DNA of 64,000 nt from an uncultured Pelagibacteraceae bacterium (GTDB taxonomy: Bacteria > Pseudomonadota > Alphaproteobacteria > Pelagibacterales > Pelagibacteraceae), in assembly GCA_902518155.1 (NCBI GenBank), contig CABYFA010000001.1, positions 195,942 to 259,941 on the forward strand. The letters run 5' to 3'. The notes beneath the pieces are model-generated. The model did no database searches. It saw nothing but the letters and a program-made list of their open reading frames with translations, and was not told the DNA's origin. Every line of letters starts with the position of its first letter. Position 1 is the stretch's first letter. The position numbers were made by a program, and so were the translations under genes. Below are positions 55,506 through 64,000 of the stretch, in pieces.

Positions 55506-56651
55506 TTAAATTTTCGCTGGTAAATAAATTTGAATTTCAGTTCCTTGGTTTTCCTCACTTAGAATCTCATAGTGTCCACGATGTTGAGTAACTATATGTT
55601 TAACAATAGCTAATCCTAAACCGGTTCCACCAACCTTGTTACTTTGTTCAAGATCTACCCTAAAAAATCTTTCTGTAATTCTAGAAATATATCTTTGAGG
55701 AATGCCAACACCTTCGTCTTTAATACTGATCATAAAATTTTTTTCTAACAATTTACCATCGCTAATTTTGCTTGATATAAAAATAGACTTATTTTCCTTT
55801 GAATACTTAATTGCATTATCTAAAAGATTAGAAAAAACAGTTTGTAATTTTTTTTCATCTCCAATAACAACTGTTGGATTGGCGAGAGATAAATTAATAT
55901 TTAATTTCTTTCTTTTTAAAATAATCTCAAAATTACTGATGATTGTTTTGAAAAGATCATTTATATCAACTAAAGAGTTTGGCCTTATGTGTTCTTCCAA
56001 TTCAATTCTTGTTAGTATTAAAAGATCATTAATTAAATTTTCCATTCTATTTGATTGATCAGTCATTATTTTCATAAATTTTTTTTTAGCCTTTTCATCA
56101 TCAGACGCTGGGCCCTCAATTGTTTCTAGTGATCCTTTGATTGCCATTAAAGGTGTTCTTAATTCATGGCTTACATTTGCTACAAAATCAGTTTTAAATT
56201 TTTGTGCTTTTGTAATTTCAGTAAAATCTTTTAAAAATAACACAACAGAATCTGGTTCAGTAAATAAATGAGTTGGACCAGGAATAATATAAATTTTATA
56301 AAACTGATATGATGGCAGGTCTATTTCAACATCAATATTTTTGGTTTTATTTTCTAAGATAGCTTTTTCAATATTATCTATTAATTCTGGTTTTCGAATT
56401 ACAGAGGATATGTTTTTATCAATTAAATTACTTCCAAATCTTTTTAATGCACTTGAATTAGCATATTTAATTATGTTAAATTTATTTAATGCAAAAAACT
56501 GATCCTCAAGTTCATCAATAATTACTCTTTTGGTTTTTTCCTCTCTTTTATTAATTATTGTAGCAGTATTTATTGATTTGTTTTTTTTTTGATTAAGTAA
56601 ATAGAGGAGATAAATTATAACAACTATAAGTAGAATGATGAAATATTCCAT
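55506..56651 (-). CDS. phoR: phosphate sensor kinase PhoR
   Basis: Membrane histidine kinase that phosphorylates PhoB. One N-terminal helix (about residues 3-20), a PAS-like domain (about 50-150), then HisKA with VSHELRTPLMAIKGSLETI (phospho-acceptor His), DNAIKYS and GGTGLGLAIVKHIV of the ATP-binding domain. The PAS/one-helix layout is that of alphaproteobacterial PhoR. It lies upstream of the unknown exported gene and pst operon, with its cognate phoB at the far end of the block. Confidence 0.92.
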   Translation of the reverse strand: MEYFIILLIVVIIYLLYLLNQKKNKSINTATIINKREEKTKRVIIDELEDQFFALNKFNIIKYANSSALKRFGSNLIDKNISSVIRKPELIDNIEKAILENKTKNIDVEIDLPSYQFYKIYIIPGPTHLFTEPDSVVLFLKDFTEITKAQKFKTDFVANVSHELRTPLMAIKGSLETIEGPASDDEKAKKKFMKIMTDQSNRMENLINDLLILTRIELEEHIRPNSLVDINDLFKTIISNFEIILKRKKLNINLSLANPTVVIGDEKKLQTVFSNLLDNAIKYSKENKSIFISSKISDGKLLEKNFMISIKDEGVGIPQRYISRITERFFRVDLEQSNKVGGTGLGLAIVKHIVTQHRGHYEILSEENQGTEIQIYLPAKI

Positions 56652-56715
56652 AAATTTAGACGGCTTAATTTTGCATCATTACACTTTTAATGCAAATAAA
56701 TTAAGGAAAAATTAA

Positions 56716-57723
56716 CTAATGATTTGGTGAAATATTGTTAAAAAATATTTTTGCTGTTTCTTCCCAAGTGAATTTTTTTGCAAATTCAAGACAATCATTT
56801 CTATTAACTTTCAAAGCTTTATGAGCTGAAACTTTAAGATCATTATCTAAACAATTTATTTTGGAACCCTCAAATATATCTTTAGGACCTGGAACAGGAT
56901 AAGCAGCTACAGGTGTTCCGCAATTTAAAGACTCACAAACTACAATTCCAAATGTATCTGTTTTACTTGGAAATACAAAAACATCGGAAGATGCAAAATG
57001 AGACGCTAATTCACCGTTTGTTTTTTCTCCTAAAAAAATATCTTTAGGAAATTCTTTTTTTAATTTTTTTAAATCAGGTCCCTTTCCTATTATCATTTTT
57101 GTACCCTCTAAATCACATTCTAAAAAAGCTCTTATGTTTTTTTCAACTGCAACTCTTCCAACATAAATCCAAATCGGTCTTTTATGTGGTAAATCAATTT
57201 TTTTCGGACTCTTAAAAGCTCCATGATTGCCTCCTCTTGTCCAAGTAATCATTTTGTTATTATCTATACCTATATCGATTAATTCTTTTCTCATAGATTC
57301 TGTTGTTACTAAGATTCTCTCAGCCTTGTTATGAAAGTTTGCTAAGAATTTTTCAGCCCATTTTGCAGGTATAATAGGAAAGTAAAGCTTAAGATATTTA
57401 TCAAATCTTGTATGAAAACTTGTGGTAAACTTTAGTTTATTCTTCAAACAATATCTTCTTGCCATAGTCCCTATAGGACCTTCAGTAGCTATATGAATTG
57501 CATCAGGTTTTATTTTCTTTATTAAGCTACCAACTCTTGGCCAAACATTAATAGATATTCTAATTTCATTATATTTTGGCATCGGAAAAGTTAAAAATAA
57601 TTCTGGTGTGATATATTCTATTCTATGACCTTGTTCTTTTAAAATTTTACCTGTTTCATGCAAGGTTCTTACAACACCATTTACTTGTGGAAAATATGCA
57701 TCTGTTGCGATTAAAATTTTCAT
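56716..57723 (-). CDS. agt: GT4-type lipid glycosyltransferase, Agt-like
   Basis: A GT-B fold family 4 glycosyltransferase acting at the membrane face. N-terminal FPQVNGVVRTLHETGK, then IHIATEGPIGTMARRYC, SFHTRFDKYLKLYFP, nucleotide-binding YVGRVAVEKN and SSDVFVFPSKTDTFGIVVCE. It follows the PlcP-like gene by three bases, the same pair found in marine bacteria that swap phospholipids for glycolipids when phosphate is scarce. The probable reaction is sugar transfer to diacylglycerol; the sugar is not predictable here. Confidence 0.85.
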   Translation of the reverse strand: MKILIATDAYFPQVNGVVRTLHETGKILKEQGHRIEYITPELFLTFPMPKYNEIRISINVWPRVGSLIKKIKPDAIHIATEGPIGTMARRYCLKNKLKFTTSFHTRFDKYLKLYFPIIPAKWAEKFLANFHNKAERILVTTESMRKELIDIGIDNNKMITWTRGGNHGAFKSPKKIDLPHKRPIWIYVGRVAVEKNIRAFLECDLEGTKMIIGKGPDLKKLKKEFPKDIFLGEKTNGELASHFASSDVFVFPSKTDTFGIVVCESLNCGTPVAAYPVPGPKDIFEGSKINCLDNDLKVSAHKALKVNRNDCLEFAKKFTWEETAKIFFNNISPNH

Positions 57724-57726
57724 TAA

Positions 57727-58539
57727 TTACGAAGCTTTTTTTAAGTCTTCATTTTTAATAGGTTTAATTATTTCTTGAGTGTCTAAATATTGTTCTCTTA
57801 TTTTATCCCAATATAATATTTCAAAGCTACCATCGTAATTTTCGGCTAATGCAGTGCAAGACTCTACCCAGTCTCCACAATTTAAATAATTGACCCCATT
57901 AAAATCTCTATCCTCAGCATGATGAATGTGGCCACAAATAATTCCATCAAATTTTTTTCTTTTTGCATAATCTGAAAGTGTTTTTTCATATTCACCAATA
58001 TATTTAACTGCATTTTTGACTTTATACTTTAAAAATTTTGCAAGAGACCAATATTCTTTTCCTCTCAATCTTCTAAAAAAATTAATTATTACATTTAATT
58101 TTAATAGTAAATTATAGGTTATTGATCCAAGTTTAGATAACCATTTAGCATGTTTCATAACACCATCCCAAGCATCACCATGAACAACAACATATTTTTT
58201 TCCTGCATTTGTTTCATGAATAACTCTATTAACCATATGGATGTCACCAAAATGCATTGGAATAAATTTTCTTAACATTTCGTCATGATTACCCATTATG
58301 TAGAAAACTTTGGTACCATGTCTAGCTTTTCTTAAAATTTTTTGGATTACATCATTATGTTCTTGAGGCCAAAAAAAACTTTTTTGCATTTCCCAGATAT
58401 CTATAATGTCCCCTACAAGATAAAGATTTTCGGATCTTGAGTTTTTAAAAAACTCTAAAAGTTTTTTCGCCTGACAACCCTTGGTACCTAAATGAACATC
58501 AGAAATAAATATACTTTTATATTTAAGTAAATTAGACAT
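57727..58539 (-). CDS. plcP: metallophosphoesterase, PlcP-like phospholipase C
   Basis: A calcineurin-type phosphoesterase, about as close to LpxH as to PlcP by motif: ISDVHLGT, LVGDIIDIWEM, MGNHDEMLRKF, VVHGDAWDG and ICGHIHHAED. Upstream of the glycosyltransferase and preceded by a PhoB-box-like repeat, it fits PlcP, which cleaves phospholipids to release diacylglycerol for glycolipid synthesis. An LpxH-like role in lipid A synthesis is the main alternative, but the C-terminal extension and the context favour PlcP. Confidence 0.85.
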   Translation of the reverse strand: MSNLLKYKSIFISDVHLGTKGCQAKKLLEFFKNSRSENLYLVGDIIDIWEMQKSFFWPQEHNDVIQKILRKARHGTKVFYIMGNHDEMLRKFIPMHFGDIHMVNRVIHETNAGKKYVVVHGDAWDGVMKHAKWLSKLGSITYNLLLKLNVIINFFRRLRGKEYWSLAKFLKYKVKNAVKYIGEYEKTLSDYAKRKKFDGIICGHIHHAEDRDFNGVNYLNCGDWVESCTALAENYDGSFEILYWDKIREQYLDTQEIIKPIKNEDLKKAS

Positions 58540-58600
58540 TTAAAGACCAATATTTTAATACAACTGTAACACGAATCATTTACTTCTTATTCCATTTGAA

Positions 58601-58618
58601 TGTTACAAATTTGTTAAA
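58601..58618 (-). promoter_or_regulatory. plcP: PhoB-box-like repeat before plcP-agt
   Basis: Minus strand TTTAACA-AATT-TGTAACA: two 7-base repeats differing at one position with a 4-base spacer, 62 bases before the plcP start, the same geometry as before pstS. On the opposite strand it also reads as a repeat but lies only 20 bases from the lipid-kinase start, too near to be its -35 element. Confidence 0.6.
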
Positions 58619-58637
58619 AATTTTTTAAGGATTAATT

Positions 58638-59522
58638 ATGTTATGTTGTTTGATTTATAATTTGAATTCTTCCTCTGGAAGAAAATCTATATTCATAAAT
58701 AGGATTTTATCTAAGTTAAAAGAGAATATTTCTGTAGACTACTTTGAAACAAAAACAATAAATCAAGCTAAGAAAATTTTCAAAAATTTTAATCAAAAAA
58801 ATTATGATCGACTAATAGTAGCTGGTGGTGATGGTTCAGTTTCTTTTGCAATTAATGAATTAATTAAAAATAATTTTGATTTTAAAGACGATTTTGCCAT
58901 AGGTTATATTCCTGCTGGCACTGCAAATTTGCTTCAAGCTGAATTATCAATGAATAAAAAAGTTGATGATATAGTAAATGTGTTGGTTTCTAAAAATTAT
59001 AAATCCTCTAATCTTGTAAAAATTAACGAGAATTATTTCTTTTTAATGGCTGGTATAGGGTGGGATGCAAAAATTGTTCATTCAATTAACTCAAAAATTA
59101 AAAAGATTCTAGGTAAAATTATATTTGGTATCAAAGGTTTTCAATATTTCTTATTTATGAATAATAAAAAATTAAATGTTACTTTTGATGGACAATTTTA
59201 TCAAGCAGACTGGATATTATCCTCAAATACCAAATATTACGCTGGACATCATAAAATAAATAAAACAAATATTTTTGAAAATAAAATAGTCACATATATA
59301 TTTAAGGATTTAACTAGGATCAATTTATTATATTCTATATTTTTAATAATTCTTAATGGTGATTTAAGTAAAAATAAAAATGTTATTACTACTTATTCAC
59401 AAAACATTACTATTGATGGAAATGATTTGATACCTGTTCAAATTGATGGAGATAATTTTGGTTCATATAAAAAAATTCATTTAAATCTATCAAATAAAAA
59501 AGTGAATTTTCTTGTAAAATAA
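58638..59522 (+). CDS. diacylglycerol kinase-family lipid kinase
   Basis: A DAGK-catalytic-domain protein related to YegS/LCB5 kinases. Motifs: VAGGDGSVSFAINEL (glycine-rich nucleotide loop), IPAGTANLLQAEL and LNGD/VQIDGDN near the C-terminus. Length 294. It is divergent from plcP-agt. A likely job is to phosphorylate diacylglycerol back to phosphatidate, balancing PlcP. Its 3' end abuts the convergent manC gene. The start is supported by a purine-rich AAGGA upstream. Confidence 0.83.
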   Translation: MLCCLIYNLNSSSGRKSIFINRILSKLKENISVDYFETKTINQAKKIFKNFNQKNYDRLIVAGGDGSVSFAINELIKNNFDFKDDFAIGYIPAGTANLLQAELSMNKKVDDIVNVLVSKNYKSSNLVKINENYFFLMAGIGWDAKIVHSINSKIKKILGKIIFGIKGFQYFLFMNNKKLNVTFDGQFYQADWILSSNTKYYAGHHKINKTNIFENKIVTYIFKDLTRINLLYSIFLIILNGDLSKNKNVITTYSQNITIDGNDLIPVQIDGDNFGSYKKIHLNLSNKKVNFLVK

Positions 59523-60713
59523 TTATTTTACTCTGCCATAAATATCTTGATATCTCACTATATCTGTTTCTTTTAAAATCGAGCCTACTTGAGCTTCAAT
59601 TATTTTAACTGGTTTTTTATAGGGATTTTCTATTCTATGGATTGCACCTAGTGGAATAAAAATAGTTTCATCAGGTTTCATAGTGAAATATTTCTTATTT
59701 AAAGTAATTTTAGGTTCACCATGAGTAACTACCCAATGTTCAGCTCTATGATGATGTTTTTGAAGACTTAATATACCTTTTGGTTTTACATATAATTCTT
59801 TAATTAAGAATTCCTTACCATTAAATAGATTTACATAACTACCCCAAGGTCTATGAAATACATTCTTCTTTTTAAAATAATGTCTTTTATTTCGTCCGTA
59901 CATCTTACAGATTTCTTTCCAAGATCCTAAATCAGACCAAGGAATATCTAATTTGATAGCATTTATATCTTTGGTTTTTTCTAATATTGCATAGTCAAAA
60001 GACTTGGCTTTTGCTTTTGTGAAAGATTGTTTGTTTAAATAATATACATTACTTTTATATTTTGCTTTTAATACTGCTTTATTACAATTTCGATAAATAT
60101 TTGGTTGGTATTTCTTAAAATTATTTATTATTGAGTCTTTTCTCAAATAAAACATTCCAGAATTCCAATAACCTTTTTTACTAATAATTTGTTTAGCTTT
60201 AGCCTTTTTGGGTTTTTCTACAAATCTAGTTACTTTGTTACTTTTTGTTAAAAAATAACCAAATTCACTTGAGGGCATTTTGGGTTTAATCCCAAAAATA
60301 AAGATATTGTTTTGAGTAAGTTTCTTTTGATTTTTTTTGATAGCTTTATTGAATAAACCAACTTTTTCTATCAAATGATCAGCAGCCAAAAACATTAATG
60401 GTTGTTTGATTGGAATGTCTTTAATTAAAGCCGTACTTAATATAGCGGGTGCAGTATTTCTTTTTGCTGGCTCCAAAACTATCTTGAATTTTCTTATTTT
60501 GTGTTTTTTTAAATGTTGTTTTACTTGTCTTAAATATTTTGCATTAGTGCTTATAATTGGTGCATCATATATAGATGCTTTAACTCTTTCTAAAGTTTTA
60601 CCCAATAAAGTCCAATTACCAAAATCAATAAATTGTTTTGCTTGATGTTTTTTAGCTTTTGGCCAAAGTCTAGTTCCAGCGCCACCACATAAAATAACTG
60701 GGCGAATTTTCAT
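59523..60713 (-). CDS. manC: mannose-1-phosphate guanylyltransferase / mannose-6-phosphate isomerase
   Basis: Two-domain sugar enzyme that makes GDP-mannose for surface polysaccharide or glycolipid. N-terminal nucleotidyltransferase: LCGGAGTRLWPKAK, LAADHLIEK, FVEKPKKAKA, IPWSDLGSW. C-terminal cupin (type II isomerase): VKPKGILSLQKHHHRAEHW, FIPLGAIHRIEN. At 396 residues it is somewhat shorter than the usual 470. Overlaps ilvD by one base. A link to the nearby glycolipid genes is possible but not shown. Confidence 0.85.
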   Translation of the reverse strand: MKIRPVILCGGAGTRLWPKAKKHQAKQFIDFGNWTLLGKTLERVKASIYDAPIISTNAKYLRQVKQHLKKHKIRKFKIVLEPAKRNTAPAILSTALIKDIPIKQPLMFLAADHLIEKVGLFNKAIKKNQKKLTQNNIFIFGIKPKMPSSEFGYFLTKSNKVTRFVEKPKKAKAKQIISKKGYWNSGMFYLRKDSIINNFKKYQPNIYRNCNKAVLKAKYKSNVYYLNKQSFTKAKAKSFDYAILEKTKDINAIKLDIPWSDLGSWKEICKMYGRNKRHYFKKKNVFHRPWGSYVNLFNGKEFLIKELYVKPKGILSLQKHHHRAEHWVVTHGEPKITLNKKYFTMKPDETIFIPLGAIHRIENPYKKPVKIIEAQVGSILKETDIVRYQDIYGRVK

Positions 60714-62431
60714 TAAATTTTTGAATATTCCTTAACTTCTTTTTTCTTACCAGGGTGAGTTGGGGCTCCTAAACTTGCTGGCCCGACTGTTTGTGCATAT
60801 TTCCAAAGAGTGCCTGAGCCAAAATCAGATTTTTTAGCCTTCCACTTTCTTTTTCTTGATGCCAATTGTGCTCTTGTTAAACGAACATTAATTGTTCCTT
60901 TTTTAGCATCAATATCAATTAAATCACCATTACGTAAAAGAGCTATAGGTCCTCCCAAAGCTGCCTCTGGACCTACATGACCAACACAAAATCCTCTTGT
61001 TGCGCCAGAAAATCTTCCATCAGTAATTAAAGCAACTTTCTCACCTTTACCTTGACCATAAATTGCACCAGTTGTTGAAAGCATTTCTCTCATACCTGGT
61101 CCACCAACTGGGCCTTCGTATCTAATAATTATCACATCACCATCTTTATATTTTCTGCTTTGAACAGCTTTCATTGCACTTTCTTCATTATCAAAACATC
61201 TTGCTCTTCCAGTAAATTGTAATTTTTTTAGACCCGCAATTTTTACAATCGCACCTTCTGGAGCTAAATTTCCTTTTAATCCTACAACACCACCATCTGG
61301 TGATAAAGGTCTGTTATAAGCTCTTAAAACTTTTTGTTTTGGATTAAATTTAATACCTTTTAAATTTTCTTTCATAGTTTTACCTGTAACGGTCATACAA
61401 TCTCCATGAATATATCCACCATCGTAAAGAGTTTTTAAAAGCATCGGCACACCACCTGCTAACCACATATCTTTAGCAACATATTTTCCACCTGGTTTTA
61501 AATCAGCAAGATAAGGTGTTCTTTTAAATATTTTTGCAACATCCATTAAATCAAATTTAATTCCTGCTTCATTTGCAATTGCTGGTAAATGTAATGCTGC
61601 ATTAGTTGAACCCCCTGTTGCAGCAACTATTGTTGCAGCGTTCTCTAATGCTTTTCTTGTAACGATATCTCTTGGTTTAATTTTTTTTGCTAATAATTCC
61701 ATAACCATTCGGCCACTTGCTTTTGCATACTTATCTCTTTCTTCATATGGAGCTGGTGTTCCTGCTGAATAAGGTAACGCTAAACCGATTGCTTCTGAAA
61801 CACATGCCATTGTATTTGCAGTAAACTGACCACCACACGCTCCCGCTGTAGGACACGCTACTAATTCTAATTTTCTTAATTCTTTAGCAGACATTTGACC
61901 TGATGAATGTTTTCCAACCGCTTCAAACACGTCTACAACAGTAACATCTTTACCTTTATATTTTCCTGGAAGGATTGAGCCGCCATATATAAAAACACTT
62001 GGAACATTTAACCTAACCATGGACATCATTAATCCTGGTAAAGATTTATCACAACCTGCAATACCTACTAATGCATCATAACAATGACCCCTTACTGTTA
62101 ATTCAGCACTATCAGCTATGACTTCTCTTGAAATTAAAGACGATTTCATTCCTTCATGACCCATGGCAATACCATCAGTAACAGTGATTGTGCAAAATTC
62201 TCTTGGTGTCCCTCCTGATGCTCTCACACCCTTTTTCACTGATTGCGCTTGTCGCATAAGGGCAATATTGCAAGGAGCAGCCTCATTCCAAGTTGATACA
62301 ACTCCTATAAATGGTTTTGATACATCTTTTTCAGTTTCACCCATTGCATAATAAAAAGATCTATGAGGTGCTCTATCTGGACCTAAGGATGTATGTCTAC
62401 TAGGTAATTTTTTTTTATTAAATTTCCGCAT
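60713..62431 (-). CDS. ilvD: dihydroxy-acid dehydratase
   Basis: Third enzyme of valine/isoleucine synthesis, dehydrating dihydroxy acids to keto acids. Fe-S cluster cysteines are in the [19 protein letters not shown] and [11 protein letters not shown] motifs; substrate loops [18 protein letters not shown] (in part) and [12 protein letters not shown] are conserved. Length of 572 is standard. It overlaps valS by one base, placing valine synthesis beside valine charging. Confidence 0.96.
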   Translation of the reverse strand: MRKFNKKKLPSRHTSLGPDRAPHRSFYYAMGETEKDVSKPFIGVVSTWNEAAPCNIALMRQAQSVKKGVRASGGTPREFCTITVTDGIAMGHEGMKSSLISREVIADSAELTVRGHCYDALVGIAGCDKSLPGLMMSMVRLNVPSVFIYGGSILPGKYKGKDVTVVDVFEAVGKHSSGQMSAKELRKLELVACPTAGACGGQFTANTMACVSEAIGLALPYSAGTPAPYEERDKYAKASGRMVMELLAKKIKPRDIVTRKALENAATIVAATGGSTNAALHLPAIANEAGIKFDLMDVAKIFKRTPYLADLKPGGKYVAKDMWLAGGVPMLLKTLYDGGYIHGDCMTVTGKTMKENLKGIKFNPKQKVLRAYNRPLSPDGGVVGLKGNLAPEGAIVKIAGLKKLQFTGRARCFDNEESAMKAVQSRKYKDGDVIIIRYEGPVGGPGMREMLSTTGAIYGQGKGEKVALITDGRFSGATRGFCVGHVGPEAALGGPIALLRNGDLIDIDAKKGTINVRLTRAQLASRKRKWKAKKSDFGSGTLWKYAQTVGPASLGAPTHPGKKKEVKEYSKI

Positions 62432-64000
62432 TATAAACTCTCAATAGTTAAAGATATTTTTTTGATATTATCTTTAAGACTACTATAGTTAGTTTTTTCT
62501 TGTTCAACAATATTTTTTGGTGCTCTATCTGTAAAGCCTTTATTAGATAATCGTTGAGAAATCTTATCTAGTTCGTCTTGATATTTATTCTGACGTTTTT
62601 GTAAGTTTTCTTTAATCAAATTTAGATCAACATTTTCATCAAAATAAATCTTAAAAATGTCCCCAGAAATAACAAGTGTGGCAGAGGGCTTATCCTGTTC
62701 TTTATCAAAAAAATTGTTGATACGACCCAGTTTTTTTAAAATAACATCATTATTATTAACTAATGATTTATTTTTTTTAGCAATTTTATTAATCGCAACA
62801 TCAACAAATGAACCAGGGCTGACATTTAATTCATTTTTAAATGATCTTAATTCAGAGATAATTTTAATAATTTTTTCAACTTCTTTTAGTGATTGGTCTT
62901 TTTTGATTTTTCCAGTAGGCCAATTTTTATACATAAGGAAATTTTTATTAGACTCATCAAATTTGTTCTTTAACCATATTTCCTCAGTTACAAATGGTAT
63001 GAAAGGATGAAGCATAACCAATATTTGCTTAAAAATATAAGCAGAAACTTCTTTTACCTCTGTTTTTGCCTTTTTATCCTCTGAGTACAGAATTGTTTTA
63101 GACAGCTCAATATACCAGTCACAATATGAGTGCCATGCAAATTGATAGGCATTTTTTGCCGCTTCATCAAATCGATAATCTTCAATATTTTTTTGAATTT
63201 TATTTTTAGTTTCTATTAACTCAGAATAGATCCATTTATTGATATTTAATGAGATTTTTGGAACTTTATTGGTTTTTTTAAAATCACATTTATTAGTAAT
63301 TAAAAAATTATTAGCATTCCATAATTTATTTAAAAAGTTTCTATATCCTTTAACTCTATCTTCTGAAAGTTTAACATCAGTTCCTGGAGACGCCATAGAA
63401 AGTAAAGTAAAACGTAATGCATCAGCACTATATTTTTCAATTAGATCTAATGGATCAATAACATTCCCTTTTGACTTAGACATTTTTTGTCCTTTTTCAT
63501 CTCTTACTAACGCGTGTACATAAATATCTTTGAAGGGTTCTTTATTTAAAAATTCCATACCAAACATAATCATTCTAGCCACCCAGAAAAAAATAATATC
63601 AAAACCTGTTACTAAAACTGTTGTTGGATAAAATTTCTTTACGTAATCTTTTTTATCAGGCCAACCTAAAGTTGCGAATGGCCATAATCCTGAAGAAAAC
63701 CATGTATCTAAAACATCAGGATCTCTAGTAAGTTTTACGTCTTTTTTATAATGTTTTTTTGCTTGTTTAATTGCATCATTTTCATTGATCGCAACAAAAA
63801 TTTTTTGATCAGGTCCATACCAAGCTGGTATTTGATGTCCCCACCATAATTGTCGTGAAATACACCATGGCTCAATATTATTCATCCACTGAAAATAAGT
63901 TTTAGACCAGTTAGTTGGAAAGAAATTTGTTTTTTTTGTCTTAACAATTTTTTTAGCTTTGATCGCTAATTTCTTTGCATCAACAAACCATTGCTCTGTT
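62431..64000 (-). CDS. valS: valyl-tRNA synthetase, 5' end outside window
   Basis: Class I synthetase; the window holds the C-terminal 522 residues and the frame stays open to the window edge (upstream of 63885 it continues with [10 protein letters not shown], a family motif). [49 protein letters not shown] and [13 protein letters not shown] (KMSKS) are present, then the anticodon domain and a C-terminal coiled coil. The last stretch is basic, as usual. Confidence 0.96.
   Translation of the reverse strand, partial: TEQWFVDAKKLAIKAKKIVKTKKTNFFPTNWSKTYFQWMNNIEPWCISRQLWWGHQIPAWYGPDQKIFVAINENDAIKQAKKHYKKDVKLTRDPDVLDTWFSSGLWPFATLGWPDKKDYVKKFYPTTVLVTGFDIIFFWVARMIMFGMEFLNKEPFKDIYVHALVRDEKGQKMSKSKGNVIDPLDLIEKYSADALRFTLLSMASPGTDVKLSEDRVKGYRNFLNKLWNANNFLITNKCDFKKTNKVPKISLNINKWIYSELIETKNKIQKNIEDYRFDEAAKNAYQFAWHSYCDWYIELSKTILYSEDKKAKTEVKEVSAYIFKQILVMLHPFIPFVTEEIWLKNKFDESNKNFLMYKNWPTGKIKKDQSLKEVEKIIKIISELRSFKNELNVSPGSFVDVAINKIAKKNKSLVNNNDVILKKLGRINNFFDKEQDKPSATLVISGDIFKIYFDENVDLNLIKENLQKRQNKYQDELDKISQRLSNKGFTDRAPKNIVEQEKTNYSSLKDNIKKISLTIESL

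Noticed and set aside
58564-58582. A second Pho box for the lipid-kinase gene
   Set aside because: CTGTAAC is a good half-site, but the expected second repeat 11 bases on does not match.

Overview
The window is AT-rich (roughly 70 % A+T by eye) and extremely gene-dense. Neighbouring genes commonly abut or overlap by 1-14 bases, no gene-free stretch exceeds about 200 bases, and gene orders are alphaproteobacterial: dgt-argS-nagZ-scpAB-tatABC-serS-yajC-secDF, mltB-rlpA-dac-tmk-holB-metG-tatD, and phoR-pstSCAB-phoU-phoB. Small genome style, AT bias and gene content point to a SAR11 / Pelagibacterales marine bacterium. This placement is inferred from the sequence and was not tested by a search.

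Layout. 0-2.7 kb: an SbmA/BacA-like transporter, a complex I accessory subunit, then a 1.25-kb islet inserted at a tRNA-Pro gene. The islet has a duplicated tRNA 3' end, tandem octamer pairs inside both ends, two orphan ORFs and no integrase. 2.7-17.4 kb: housekeeping genes (nhaA, an exported peroxidase, tatD-metG-holB-tmk, cell-wall genes with a frameshifted mltB, rarD, tRNA-Ser, sdhE, recG, a DUF502 membrane protein, an exported M48 protease, tRNA-Lys). 17.4-40 kb: tgt (zinc ligands largely lost), ppiB, coaD, gyrA, ssb/uvrA, a PuuD-like membrane protein, secF-secD-yajC, serS, tatCBA, scpBA, nagZ, argS, dgt, erpA, xthA and an Ldh-type dehydrogenase. 39-42.3 kb: a complete zinc uptake module (znuA divergent from znuCB-zur) with two near-identical palindromes between the two arms. 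42.3-44.5 kb: arsC with an aquaporin (an AqpS-type arsenic route), a Nudix hydrolase, and a Lys-rich small protein followed by a perfect 15-bp hairpin.

44.6-59.5 kb is a phosphate block: ppx, ppk1, a SixA-type phosphatase, phoB, phoU, pstB, pstA, pstC, pstS, an unknown exported protein, phoR, then a glycosyltransferase and PlcP-like phosphoesterase divergent from a lipid kinase. Together these would sense phosphate (PhoR/PhoB/PhoU), import it (PstSCAB), store or release polyphosphate (Ppk/Ppx), and replace phospholipids with glycolipids when phosphate is scarce (PlcP, Agt, with the kinase recycling diacylglycerol). PhoB-box-like direct repeats lie before pstS and before plcP. The window ends with manC, ilvD and the 5'-truncated valS.

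Most novel candidates: the integrase-less tRNA-Pro islet; the Lys-rich protein with its hairpin; Tgt without its zinc site; and the unknown exported protein between phoR and pstS.
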